Assembly (NCBI GenBank): GCA_025362585.1
Contig: JANYFR010000034.1
Coordinates: 1-64,000 of the forward strand
Reading direction: 5' to 3'
Length of the DNA: 64,000 bases
Source: Acidimicrobiales bacterium
GTDB taxonomy: Bacteria; Actinomycetota; Acidimicrobiia; Acidimicrobiales; RAAP-2
The position numbers and the translations under genes were made by a program. Each line of letters begins with the position of its first letter. Positions within the stretch are counted from its first letter, which is position 1. Positions 1-9,200 of the stretch are shown here, one piece after another. Below the pieces are notes generated by a model that was not told the origin of the DNA, made no database searches, and was given only the letters and a program-made list of their open reading frames with translations.

Positions 1-201
1 TCGACGTCACAGCCGTCGTGCTGCGCCCTCGGCGGCCCCCTCGGCACCACGCTCTTCATCACGACCGCGCAAGAGGACTTGGCCGTCGACACCCTGGAGA
101 ACGAACTAGACGCCGGACGGTTGTTCTGTGTCGACGTGGGCGTTCGTGGCCTACCGCTCCTGACGTTTGACTCCTCAAGAACCATGCGTGCCCGCTCGTG
201 A
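1..201 (+). CDS. SMP-30/gluconolactonase/LRE family protein, C-terminal fragment
   Basis: Reading from the first base gives 66 residues ending at a TGA. The segment PSCCALGGP followed by TTLFITTA matches the last conserved blade of SMP-30/gluconolactonase/LRE beta-propellers, where a Pro-(S/T)-Cys/Asn-x-(A/T)-F/L-GG-P stretch precedes a strand of the form LYVTTA. The family hydrolyses sugar lactones to aldonic acids using a bound divalent metal. The N-terminal three quarters lie outside the window. The stop overlaps the GTG start of the next gene (GTGA), a sign of translational coupling with the KDG kinase and aldolase, so a role in lactone opening ahead of an Entner-Doudoroff-type route is inferred. 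The exact substrate cannot be read from this fragment. Confidence 0.82.
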   Translation, partial: STSQPSCCALGGPLGTTLFITTAQEDLAVDTLENELDAGRLFCVDVGVRGLPLLTFDSSRTMRARS

Positions 202-1175
202 CGTCACCCCTCATCGTCGGTCTGGGCGAAGCGCTCATTCGCCTGACCGCGCCCCACCACGGATCTCTTGAGAGCGCCGATCGCTTCGATGCCATCGTCG
301 CGGGCAGTGAACTCAATCTTCTGATTGCGGCCCAGGCCCTTGGTGCCTCGACCCGGTGGCTGACACGAGTGCCGGAGAATGACCTAGGGCGAGCGATGCT
401 GGCGCACGCGCGGCGCTATGGGGTGGAGGTGATCGCGGTGACGGAGCCGGGCGGACGAGCCGGGCTGTTCTTCTACGAGTGTGGTACGCCACCCCGTCCT
501 TCGAAGGTCCTCTACGACCGTCAACACTCCGCCATGAGCCACGTCACGCCGGAGGACTTCGAATGGACAACCGTGCTCGCGAACGCCGACGTCGCCCACA
601 CCAGTGGCATCACCCTGGCGGTCAGTGTGTCGGCCGGTGCGAGCGCCCGCCGGTTCTTCGAATGCGCCCGAGGCGCGGGCGTCGTCACGAGCTTGGACAT
701 GAACTACCGTCCGCAACTGTGGTCGCTCGAGGAGGCGACTCCGGTGTACCGCGACGTCGTGTCGCACGTTGACATCCTCTTCTGTGCGCCGGCCGACTTT
801 CGGCTCCTTTTGGACGAGACCGGCGACGTGCCCGTCTTGGCGGATTTGGTGCGCGCGCGATACAACGTGGAAACCGTCGTGGTGCGAGAGCGTCGGGCGA
901 TTGACGCCACGCACCTGGCGACGTCGGTGCACGTGTTCGGTCCCGACGCGGCGACCGCGACAGCAGACGGTCAAGTGGTTGATGAAATCGGCGCCGGCGA
1001 TGCGGCCGCGGCGGCCTACCTCGCGGCGAGGTTTTCGGGTCTGTCGGCGCAGGCGAGCGCCACCCTGTGCGCGAGAGCGTGGGCGTGGATGCTGACCCTG
1101 CCCGGTGACGCGTGGACGGGGTCACGGACCGATCTGTTGGACCATTTTTCAGACAGTCGCAAAGTCCGGCGATGA
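198..1175 (+). CDS. kdgK: PfkB-family sugar kinase, probable 2-keto-3-deoxygluconate kinase
   Basis: This 325-residue protein has the PfkB/ribokinase fold signature: an N-terminal GLGEALIRL strand and, near residue 265, DEIGAGDAAAAAYL, the C-terminal PfkB motif whose Asp is the catalytic base. KDG kinases phosphorylate 2-keto-3-deoxygluconate to KDPG. The assignment to KDG rather than another sugar rests mainly on context: the gene overlaps a lactonase-like gene by 4 bases upstream (GTGA) and a KDPG aldolase by 4 bases downstream (ATGA). The GTG at 198 is chosen because it gives the family's normal N-terminus. The usual Thr-Gly before AGD is Ile-Gly here, which is tolerated in the family. Confidence 0.82.
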   Translation: MTSPLIVGLGEALIRLTAPHHGSLESADRFDAIVAGSELNLLIAAQALGASTRWLTRVPENDLGRAMLAHARRYGVEVIAVTEPGGRAGLFFYECGTPPRPSKVLYDRQHSAMSHVTPEDFEWTTVLANADVAHTSGITLAVSVSAGASARRFFECARGAGVVTSLDMNYRPQLWSLEEATPVYRDVVSHVDILFCAPADFRLLLDETGDVPVLADLVRARYNVETVVVRERRAIDATHLATSVHVFGPDAATATADGQVVDEIGAGDAAAAAYLAARFSGLSAQASATLCARAWAWMLTLPGDAWTGSRTDLLDHFSDSRKVRR

Positions 1176-1795
1176 CGCTGGACAACGATCTGCGCATCCA
1201 CCGGCTGGTGGCGATCGTGCGCCTGAGTGACCACGGTCACGCGCTCGCAATTTCCGATGTCCTGGTGGCGGGGGGGGTGCGGTTCATTGAGGTGACCGTG
1301 GAACATCCCGATGGTCTGGCGTCGGTGGCGGCGATTTGGGCTCGTCACGGGCGTCACGTTCACGTCGGTGCCGGAACGGTACTCACTGCCGAGATGGCCC
1401 ATCGGGTGGCCGCATCGGGGGCCAGCTTCATCGTGACACCGAACACCAATATTTCGGTCATTGCCGCTGCGAAGGAGGCCAGTCTGGTCGTCTTCGCGGG
1501 AGCCTTCACACCGAGCGAAGCGCAGAACGCTCATGAGGCCGGAGCAGACTACATCAAGATGTTCCCCGCCACCACTGGAGGAGTGCAACATCTGAAGGCA
1601 ATCAGTGCACCGCTGGCCCACTTAAAGTTTGTCCCCACCGGTGGTGTGACGCCGGGGAACGCCGCGCAATGGTTGACAGCGGGTGCGTTCGCGGTGGCGA
1701 TGGGCTCAAGTGTCGTGCCATCGACCGATAGTCTCAACGGTCTCGAACAACGCGTGAAGAGTGCGGTGGAGGCAACGACGCAGCAGTTGGCGTGA
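1172..1795 (+). CDS. eda: KDPG/KHG aldolase
   Basis: This 207-residue class I aldolase cleaves 2-keto-3-deoxy-6-phosphogluconate to pyruvate and glyceraldehyde 3-phosphate. The sequence shows the catalytic Glu in RFIEVT (near residue 40), the GAGTV phosphate-side loop, and the Schiff-base Lys in DYIKMFPA (near residue 128), followed by the PTGGV phosphate-binding motif. The ATG at 1172 overlaps the kinase stop as ATGA. An in-frame ATG at 1112 would add 20 unrelated residues inside the kinase gene and is rejected. It is the last gene of the sugar-acid operon and faces a convergent hydrolase gene. Confidence 0.9.
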   Translation: MTLDNDLRIHRLVAIVRLSDHGHALAISDVLVAGGVRFIEVTVEHPDGLASVAAIWARHGRHVHVGAGTVLTAEMAHRVAASGASFIVTPNTNISVIAAAKEASLVVFAGAFTPSEAQNAHEAGADYIKMFPATTGGVQHLKAISAPLAHLKFVPTGGVTPGNAAQWLTAGAFAVAMGSSVVPSTDSLNGLEQRVKSAVEATTQQLA

Positions 1796-1937
1796 CCAGT
1801 AATTTGGCTCCGACGTGGAGTGCGAAATACGACGCACCGTTGCGTCTCATGGGCCCGTCTCATCGGTGTTATTAGGGGCGCCAGTCCCTTTGCTTTCATT
1901 GGTTGGCGGTTCGAGTTCTCGCCCGTCAACCCTGCTT

Positions 1938-2834
1938 CTAGAGGCAGTAGCGCTGCAGTAACGCGGCCAACTCGAGGGGTTGGTCGCCCTGAATCGAGTG
2001 TCCGGCGTTGGCCACGTGCACGACCGTGGCTTTCGGCAGCCGTGCGAGTAGTGCCGTCTCGTCCTCGTCGTCAACGACCGATCCGGGGCCCATGGCGCGC
2101 AACAGCACCACCGGCATCGTCAGTGCTTCGAGTTTCGCCCAAAGGTCACCAGCGTCCGGCGACGTCAGTTCGGACCTCGGGTGTTGCTGGTGACGCCACA
2201 CCCACGAGCCATCGCTCCGTTGGAGGGCGTTGTGGAGAATACCTCGCCGCAGCGACGAGACGGTGCGTGTGGGATTGTGTTCGATCGTGCGTGCCAGTAG
2301 CGCGTCGAAATCGAGGAATGACGTCGGGCCGTTCACGAAGTCGGTGATGTGGCGGGCCTTTTCAGCGTTCACGCCGGGAGTGATGTCGATGAGGACGAGC
2401 GAGCTCACTAGTTCCGGTCGGTCGTGGGCGACTAGTAACGCCGTTAGTCCGCCGAGTGACATGCCCACGAGCGGTCGGGGCGGCGTGATGAGTTGTTCGA
2501 TCGCGCAAGCGACGTCGATGGCGTGACTCGCGATCGCCGCCGCTGGATACGGCGAGGCGTCCGAATGTCCGTGCCCGGGTAGATCGAGGGTGATCAAGGG
2601 ACGTTGCAGCGCGAGTGCCACCGTGTCAAAGGTGTGGCCGTTCTGTGCACCACCGTGCAACAAGGTCAGTTGGGGCTCGTCGACGCCCCAGCGCAGTCCG
2701 CTCAGTTGGCGCAGACCGTCGACGGTGACGAAGAATCTGCGCACTGGTGGGACCTCCACATCGAGCCCCCATTCGGCGAGGTTCTCGGTAAAGTACGAGA
2801 ACTCGTCGTAGGAATCGTCGGCCACGCTTCGCAT
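1938..2834 (-). CDS. alpha/beta hydrolase
   Basis: This protein of up to 298 residues has the alpha/beta-hydrolase fold. It shows an oxyanion-side HGG at about residue 60, the DLPGHGHS stretch typical of the fold, the nucleophile elbow GMSLGG (Ser near 126), and a C-terminal NAGHSI that supplies the catalytic His. The substrate is unknown. The ATG at 2834 gives the longest form. A GTG three codons inside (2825) lies 7 bases after TACGAT and may be the true, leaderless start. It is divergent from the glmU-like gene, with only about 30 bases between the two coding starts. Confidence 0.8.
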   Translation of the reverse strand: MRSVADDSYDEFSYFTENLAEWGLDVEVPPVRRFFVTVDGLRQLSGLRWGVDEPQLTLLHGGAQNGHTFDTVALALQRPLITLDLPGHGHSDASPYPAAAIASHAIDVACAIEQLITPPRPLVGMSLGGLTALLVAHDRPELVSSLVLIDITPGVNAEKARHITDFVNGPTSFLDFDALLARTIEHNPTRTVSSLRRGILHNALQRSDGSWVWRHQQHPRSELTSPDAGDLWAKLEALTMPVVLLRAMGPGSVVDDEDETALLARLPKATVVHVANAGHSIQGDQPLELAALLQRYCL

Positions 2835-2863
2835 CGTACGCGATGCCTGCTAGAGATGAAGGG

Positions 2864-3955
2864 GTGAGCCGCCCCACGTGTGTCGTCGTTCTCGCCGCGG
2901 GCGAGGGAACGAGGATGCGCTCGTCGCGGCCGAAGCCCCTCCACCACCTCTGTGGACGGCCAATGGTGCTCTACGTGCTCGACGCCGCGGCCCAGGAGAA
3001 CGTCCGGGCGACCGTCGTGGTGATTGGACACGCCGCGACGTGGGTGGAGAAGTCGCTCACCGAGCGCGCTCGCGCCGACGTCCACCTGACTTTCGTCGAG
3101 CAGAGCGAACAACTCGGCACGGGCCACGCGGTGACCGTCGCACTGGCGACGGTTGACGACGAACTCGGCCACACTGACGGCGACGTCCTCATCCTGCCGG
3201 GCGACACCCCACTCCTTCGACCGAGCACGATCGCGCGCCTGCTCGCTGCGCACCGCGAGAGCCAAGCCGCGCTGACGGTCCTGACGGCCGAAGTCGAAGA
3301 CCCCTCCGGCTACGGCCGTATTGTGCACACCAAGAGTGGTGCCGTCGCGCGCATTGTCGAAGAGCGCGACGCCAGTGCTGCGGAACGGCTCATCCACGAG
3401 ATCAACACCTCGATCATGGTGGTGCGCGCGAGCCTGCTCGGCCCGGCGCTGCGCCGAGTCGGACGCCAAAACTCGCAACACGAGTACTACCTCACCGACC
3501 TCATCGCGGTGCTGCACGAGGCCGGCCACGCCACCGCGTCACTGCTCCTCGAGGACCCCGACGAGGCGGCCGGCGTGAACGACCTGCCCCAGCTGGCCCA
3601 CGCCGAATCGGTGATGCGCCGGCGGATCAATGAGAAGTGGATGCACCGAGGCGTCGTCCTCTGGAGTCCGGAGAACACCTATATCGATGCCGACGTGGAA
3701 CTGGCGGCGGAGGTGTCGCTCCTGCCGGGGACGGTGCTCAAGGGTCGGTGCGTCATTGAGCGCGGCGCGCGCATTGGACCGAACGCCGTGCTGAGCGACG
3801 TCGTCGTGGGAGAGAATGCCCAGGTCGCCACCGTCGAAGCAACGAGCGCGCGTATCGGGGCCGAGGCCCGCGTCGCGTCGTTCGTGGTGCTCTCACCCGG
3901 CACCGAGATCGCGTCAGGCGAGGTCGTCACGCCCTTCCACTACCGAACCCATTAA
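2864..3955 (+). CDS. glmU: GlmU-like UDP-GlcNAc pyrophosphorylase lacking the acetyltransferase active site
   Basis: The N-terminal domain is a clear GlmU uridylyltransferase: VVLAAGEGTRMRSSRPKPLH, then GTGHAV near residue 85, then GDTPLL, and later a block aligned with the GlmU hinge (MHRGVVLWSPENTYID). It makes UDP-GlcNAc from UTP and GlcNAc-1-phosphate for peptidoglycan and other envelope polymers. The left-handed beta-helix runs only a few coils and stops at about residue 363, just after the position of the LRPGT motif. The normal protein is about 450-460 residues, and the missing part carries the acetyltransferase residues. Only 31 bases separate the stop from prs, so this is not a frameshift artefact within the gap. 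The GTG at 2864 gives the family N-terminus; an ATG at 2843 would add seven residues. Confidence 0.85.
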   Translation: MSRPTCVVVLAAGEGTRMRSSRPKPLHHLCGRPMVLYVLDAAAQENVRATVVVIGHAATWVEKSLTERARADVHLTFVEQSEQLGTGHAVTVALATVDDELGHTDGDVLILPGDTPLLRPSTIARLLAAHRESQAALTVLTAEVEDPSGYGRIVHTKSGAVARIVEERDASAAERLIHEINTSIMVVRASLLGPALRRVGRQNSQHEYYLTDLIAVLHEAGHATASLLLEDPDEAAGVNDLPQLAHAESVMRRRINEKWMHRGVVLWSPENTYIDADVELAAEVSLLPGTVLKGRCVIERGARIGPNAVLSDVVVGENAQVATVEATSARIGAEARVASFVVLSPGTEIASGEVVTPFHYRTH

Positions 3956-3974
3956 CGGCGCCTGACACAACGGG

Positions 3975-3980
3975 TACGCT
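3975..3980 (+). promoter_or_regulatory. -10 hexamer of prs, leaderless arrangement
   Basis: TACGCT lies exactly 6 bases before the GTG of prs. A weak -35 candidate TTAACG sits 17 bases upstream (3952-3957). The spacing implies that the transcript begins at or next to the start codon. Confidence 0.5.
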
Positions 3981-3986
3981 GGCGCC

Positions 3987-4961
3987 GTGGAGACACTCGC
4001 CAAGCGCCGCCTCGTGATCGTCACGGGCACGTGTCACCCCGTGCTCGCCTTGGACATCGCCGAAAAATTGGGGGTCAAGCTCACTGAGGCCAACGTTCGC
4101 AACTTCGCCAATGGCGAGATCCACTGTCGATTTGACGAGTCGATTCGCGGCGCACACGTCTTCATTGTCCAAACCCACGCCTCCCCAGTGAACGACGCCG
4201 TCATGGAACAGCTCATCATGATCGACGCGGCGAAGCGCGCTTCGGCCCGCAGCATCACTGCGGTCATCCCGAACTACGGGTACGCCCGCCAGGACCGCAA
4301 GTCGGCCGGTCGAGAGCCGATCACCGCGAAGCTCATCGCGGACATGCTCCAGACCGCCGGCGCGAATCGGGTCCTCTCGGTCGACTTCCACTCCGGCCAG
4401 ATTCAGGGCTTCTTCGACATCCCCGTCGACCATCTGGTGGCGGCGCCCGTGCTCGAGGAGTATCTGAAGGCCCACACGAATCCCCACGAACTCGTGGTCG
4501 TGGCGCCCGACGCGGGCCGCGTGAAGGTCGCCGAGCGCTACGCCCAGCACTTGGGCTGTGACCTCGCGCTGGTCCATAAGACCCGGCCGGCCGGTCAGAA
4601 CAACATCGCCGAGGCCCGCCACATCGTTGGCGACGTCGAGGGCCGCCACTGCGTACTGATCGACGACATGATCGACACCGCCGGCACGATTGTCGCCGCC
4701 TGTGACCTATTGAAGGCGCACGGCGCCGAGGAGATCTGGGTAATGGCGACCCACGCCATCTTTTCTCCTCCGGCCGTCGACCGGCTCTTCAACGCTCCGG
4801 TGAGCCGCGTCATCGTCACCGATACCCTGCCCCTCGGTCCCGAGCGGCGCTTCGAAAAGCTCGAAGTGCTCTCCATTGCGACCATTGTGGCCAACGCGAT
4901 TTCCGCAATATTCGAGGACACCTCGGTCTCGGATATCTTTGGCGGCGAGAACCTCCTTTAG
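3987..4961 (+). CDS. prs: ribose-phosphate pyrophosphokinase
   Basis: This 324-residue cytoplasmic PRPP synthase transfers pyrophosphate from ATP to ribose 5-phosphate, supplying nucleotide, His and Trp synthesis. Recognisable elements are NGEIHCRFDESIRG in the N-terminal half, the YARQDRK regulatory-flexible-loop region, the metal-binding DFHSGQIQGFFDIPVDHL, and the PRPP-binding loop LIDDMIDTAGT around residues 224-234. Length and order are those of class I enzymes. The GTG at 3987 is supported by a TACGCT hexamer 6 bases upstream and by the family N-terminus. The pairing of prs with a glmU-like gene upstream and rplY-pth downstream is common in bacteria. Confidence 0.95.
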   Translation: METLAKRRLVIVTGTCHPVLALDIAEKLGVKLTEANVRNFANGEIHCRFDESIRGAHVFIVQTHASPVNDAVMEQLIMIDAAKRASARSITAVIPNYGYARQDRKSAGREPITAKLIADMLQTAGANRVLSVDFHSGQIQGFFDIPVDHLVAAPVLEEYLKAHTNPHELVVVAPDAGRVKVAERYAQHLGCDLALVHKTRPAGQNNIAEARHIVGDVEGRHCVLIDDMIDTAGTIVAACDLLKAHGAEEIWVMATHAIFSPPAVDRLFNAPVSRVIVTDTLPLGPERRFEKLEVLSIATIVANAISAIFEDTSVSDIFGGENLL

Positions 4962-5050
4962 CTTTCGGTCGGTCCAGCCTCTTCGGGCTAGACTCTCTCT
5001 CCGGTGCGCGGCCCCCGCTGGGACCCCCGCCATTCGTCAGAGGAGCAGTC

Positions 5051-5647
5051 ATGTCACACGCCACGCTGAGCGCGACCACTAGTCGCGACAAGGGTTCGCG
5101 CAATTCGCGCCGTCTCCGTCTGGCCGGCTCGATTCCGGCCGTCGTCTACGGCGTCGGGGTCGAACCGCTGCCGATTGCCGTCGACGCCAAGTTGTTTCGT
5201 ACTGCCGTGTCGGGCGAGCAGGGACTTAACTCCCTGATCGACCTCGACGCCGACGGACAGAAGTTCATCGTGATGGCCCGTGAGATCCAACGTCATCCCG
5301 TACGCGGCACCGTCGCGCACGTCGACTTTCACATCGTCGACCCCAACGAGCCCGTCATCGTGGAGGTCCCTCTGCACATCGTGGGAGACGCGGTGGAGGT
5401 GCGCCACGCCGACTGGGAGGTCGACCAGCAAATGTTCAGTGTCGAAATTCTGGCTCGGCCGAGCGACATTCCGACCCACCTCGACGTTGACATCACCGAT
5501 CTGAAGGTCGGCGGCACAATCCGCGTCGACGAAGTCGTCATGCCCAAGGGTGTCGTACCGGCCGGTGACGCCTCGGTGTCGGTCGTCACGTCACGCCCGG
5601 GTCGCACCGCCGCCAAGACGGTGGCCGCGCCCGAAGTCGGCGTCTAG
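5051..5647 (+). CDS. rplY: 50S ribosomal protein L25, long Ctc/TL5 type
   Basis: This 198-residue protein has the L25 5S-rRNA-binding domain at the N-terminus (GSRNSRRLRLAGSIPAVVYG, then the strand around IEQRHPVRGTVAHVDFH) and the C-terminal TL5/Ctc beta domain ending in VVTSRPGR. The start at 5051 is preceded by AGAGGAGCAGTC, a good ribosome binding site. It has its own promoter candidate (TAGACT at about 4989) with a leader, unlike the leaderless genes nearby. The Ctc form is general-stress-linked in Firmicutes, but no such regulation can be read here. The gene is followed closely by pth, as in many genomes. Confidence 0.93.
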   Translation: MSHATLSATTSRDKGSRNSRRLRLAGSIPAVVYGVGVEPLPIAVDAKLFRTAVSGEQGLNSLIDLDADGQKFIVMAREIQRHPVRGTVAHVDFHIVDPNEPVIVEVPLHIVGDAVEVRHADWEVDQQMFSVEILARPSDIPTHLDVDITDLKVGGTIRVDEVVMPKGVVPAGDASVSVVTSRPGRTAAKTVAAPEVGV

Positions 5648-5701
5648 CCCGTCGTGGCGCTTCGGCGCTTTCGCGATACCGATCGGCGAGGGAGCGCGAG
5701 C

Positions 5702-6277
5702 GTGCTGGTCATCGTCGGACTGGCCAATCCCGGGGCCGAATTCGAGGGATCGCGCCACAACGTGGGTGGCGACGCCGTGCGCCTGTTGGCCGATCGCCGT
5801 GGTGTCCGCTTGACGCTCGAGAGCCGCCAGCGCTGTCTCAGCACGACGATCGCGACCGGTCGCGGTGCAGTGACGCTCGCGGTGCCCATGACCTTCATGA
5901 ACGAATCGGGCGTCGCGATGGCCCCCCTGCTTCGGCGCACGTCATTGAAGGATCTCTCGCACCTCGTCGTCGCCCACGACGAACTGGACCTCGAACCTGG
6001 TCGGTTGCAGTTCAAGATTGGTGGAGGTCTCGCCGGTCACAATGGACTTCGATCAATCGCCACGTCGCTCGCCACACAAGAGTTCGCACGCCTGCGCATC
6101 GGGATTGGAAAGCCGCCGACGAAGGCGCAGGGGGCCAACTGGGTGCTCCAACGTCCTACCGGTGCGCGAAAGGTGGCACTCACGGGTTTCGTCGCGGCGG
6201 CGACCGACGCCCTCGAGGAACTGCTCGATAACGATTTTGAGGACGCCCAACGACGGGTGAACGGTCCGCGTGACTGA
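5702..6277 (+). CDS. pth: peptidyl-tRNA hydrolase
   Basis: This 191-residue enzyme releases peptides from peptidyl-tRNA that has dropped off ribosomes. The family residues are all visible: Asn in LANPG (residue 9), the catalytic His in SRHN (residue 19), Asn in PMTFMNESG, Asp in VAHDELDLEPG, and Asn in GGGLAGHNGLRS. The GTG at 5702 is selected because the protein then begins MLVIVGLANPG, the family N-terminus, and GAGGGAG lies just upstream. A start at 5654 would add 16 residues with no counterpart. The 3' end overlaps mfd by 8 bases, suggesting coupled translation. Confidence 0.94.
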   Translation: MLVIVGLANPGAEFEGSRHNVGGDAVRLLADRRGVRLTLESRQRCLSTTIATGRGAVTLAVPMTFMNESGVAMAPLLRRTSLKDLSHLVVAHDELDLEPGRLQFKIGGGLAGHNGLRSIATSLATQEFARLRIGIGKPPTKAQGANWVLQRPTGARKVALTGFVAAATDALEELLDNDFEDAQRRVNGPRD

Positions 6278-9200
6278 GTCCGTAGGTCTGCGACGGGTTA
6301 TCGAACTCGTCGCGCCGTCGATTCGCACCGCCCACGCGGCGGGTACCTTCACGCCGAGCAGTTTCGCGACCCCGCTCGCCGTCGCGGCGTACGCACTCGA
6401 GCGACCGTTCGTCGTCGCGGTCACCGCGACCTCGACCGAGGCGGAGCAGCTGCGCGACGCGCTCGCCGCCCTGCTCGGACCCGATGACGAAGTGGCGCTC
6501 TGGCCCGGCTGGGACACGCACCCCCTCGAGCGCGTGAGCCCCGACAATCAGGTGATGGCGATGCGAGCCCTCCTGCGGTGGCGCCTTTCGGTCGACGACC
6601 ACCCCCGCGTGCTCGTCGCGTCGGCGCGCTCGATCGCCCAGATCCTGACGCCCGAAGGGCCGCGGGCGCCCCTGCGCATCGTGCGCGGTGCGGAGCTCGA
6701 CCGCGAGGCGTTCATCGCGTCGCTGGCGTCGTTCGGGTATCGCCGCGAGAGCCTCGTCGAGCACCGCGCCGAGTTCGCCGTTCGTGGCGGCATTGTGGAC
6801 GTCTGGCCGGCCCAGGGTCACGAGCCCATCCGCCTCGACCTGTTCGGTGACGAGATTGAGCGACTGACCGCGTTCGACATCGCGAATCAGCGTTCGCTCC
6901 ACGCCCTCGACGAGTCCTACATTGCGCCGGCGCGCGAATGGCTGCCCAACGAAGGGACGCGGGCTCGAGCAGAGGCGTTGATCGCCGAGGCCCCGTGGGG
7001 CCGGTCGACGTTCGACCGACTCGCGACGGGACAGCTCTTCGACGGCATGGAGGGCTGGATGGCGCTGTTCGTCGACACCCCCCGCACGCTGCTCGACGAA
7101 CTGGCGGGCGCCACGTGCGTGGTCGTCGAGCCCGAACGCGTCCAACGGCGCCTGGCCGATTTGCTCGATGAGGAACGTGAACTCACCAGCGCCGTGGCCG
7201 CGACGTGGCAGGCGACGTCAATCGTCCCGTTGTTGCACGCGGCGTGGCCCGAGGTGCTCGCCGGGCGCGTCGAGGTCGCCCTCGACGCCACGGTCTCGGG
7301 GCTGGACGGCACTCTCGGTCTCGCCTCCCCGCCAGTGGTGCAGGGCGACGCGGCCCGCATCGCCAGCCACGTGCGGACCTGGTCGAAGAGCCGTCGCGGA
7401 GTGGTCCTCACGACCAACGCCGCGGCGGTCGAACGTATGGCCGCTCAGTTGCGTGCCGAGGCTCTCGAAGTCACGAGCGATCCGGCGAGGGTCCTCGACG
7501 TTCGCCTCAGCGTGCTCGAGAGCGCGTTGCCGTCGGGTTTCAGCCTCGACGATCCCGAGGTCGTCGTCTGGAGCGAGAGCGACCTCACGGGTCGGCGCAC
7601 CGTCCATCGCGCGGCGCGGACCCGGGCGCGCACCGTCGACGGTTTCTTTGACGACCTGACGGTGGGGAGTTACGTCGTCCATCGCCAACACGGCGTCGCC
7701 CGCTTCTCGGGCACGACGACGCGCGCGATTAACGGTACGACGCGTGACTACCTGATCCTCGAGTTCAAGGACGGCCGTAGCTACTGGCCGACCGAGCAGA
7801 TTGACGTCCTGACCCCGTACTCGGGTGGGGACGCCCCGGCACTGTCACGCATGGGCGGAGCGGAGTGGCAAAAGACGAGGGCGAAGGCTCGCGCCGCGGC
7901 GTACCTCGTCGCGCAAGAACTCGTCGACCTCTACCGCCAGCGCAACGTGGCGGTCGGTCACGCCTTCGGCCCCGATACCACCTGGCAGCGTGAGATGGAG
8001 GACCTCTTCGCCTACACGCTCACCGCCGACCAGGCTCAGGCTATTGAGGACGTGAAGGCCGACATGGAACTGCCGCGCCCGATGGACCGGCTCATTTGTG
8101 CCGACGTCGGGTTCGGCAAGACCGAGGTGGCCATCCGGGCCGCATTTAAAGCGGTCCAGGACAACAAGCAGGCGGCCTTCCTCGTACCGACGACGCTGCT
8201 CGCGAGTCAACATTTCGCGACCATTACCGACCGCTTTGCCGGGTTTCCAGTGAAAGTGGCGCTCCTCAGTCGATTCGTCGACGAGGCCGAGACGAGAGTG
8301 ACGCTTAGAGGTATCGCGGACGGAACCATTGACGTCGTCGTCGGCACCCACCGCCTGTTGTCCGACACGGTGTCGTTCAAGGACCTCGGACTGCTCGTGG
8401 TCGACGAGGAGCAACGATTCGGCGTCACGCACAAGGAGGCAATGAAGGCGCGCTCGATTGGTGTCGACGTGCTGACGCTCAGCGCGAGCCCGATACCGCG
8501 CACGCTCGAGATGGCCTTCGTCGGAATTCGCGACCTCTCCATGATCACCACGCCGCCGGCCGATCGTCGCCCCATCCTCACCCACGTCGGCGAGTACAAC
8601 GAGGCGGCTGTCGTCGAGGCCGTGCGCCGCGAGATGCTCCGTGAAGGTCAGGTCTTCTTCGTGCATAACCGGGTTTCGGACATTGACCAAGTGGCGCGGC
8701 GCATTGGCCAGCTGGTCCCCGATGCCCGCGTCGCGGTCGCCCATGGTCAGATGGACGAGGGGACCCTCGAGCGCGTCATGATCGACTTCTGGGAACGGCG
8801 ATTTGACCTGCTCGTCTGCACGACCATTGTCGAGTCGGGAATCGACCTGCCGTCGGTGAACACCCTCATTGTCGACCGCGCCGAACGACTGGGCCTCGGT
8901 CAGCTGCACCAGTTACGCGGGCGCGTCGGGCGTAGTGGCCAGCGGGCGTACGCCTACCTCTTTCACCCCGAGAACCAGGTGCTCACCGAGACTGCCTTCG
9001 AGCGCCTGCGCACCATCGGCGACAACACCGCGCTCGGTAGCGGCTTCAAGATCGCGATGCGCGACCTCGAGATTCGCGGGGCGGGAAACCTTCTCGGCCA
9101 CGACCAGTCGGGACCGGTCGCCGCGGTCGGCTACGACCTCTACGTCCAACTGGTCGCCGAAGCGGTCGCTGACGCGAAGGGTTTCGTCGTGCCCGACGTC

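Noticed and set aside
1880-1935. tRNA-like T-arm sequence GGCGGTTCGAGTTCTCGCC between eda and the hydrolase
   Set aside because: The five-base T-stem does not pair, no acceptor, D or anticodon arm can be drawn, and the GGTTG/CAACC pairing is better explained as a weak hairpin between convergent genes.
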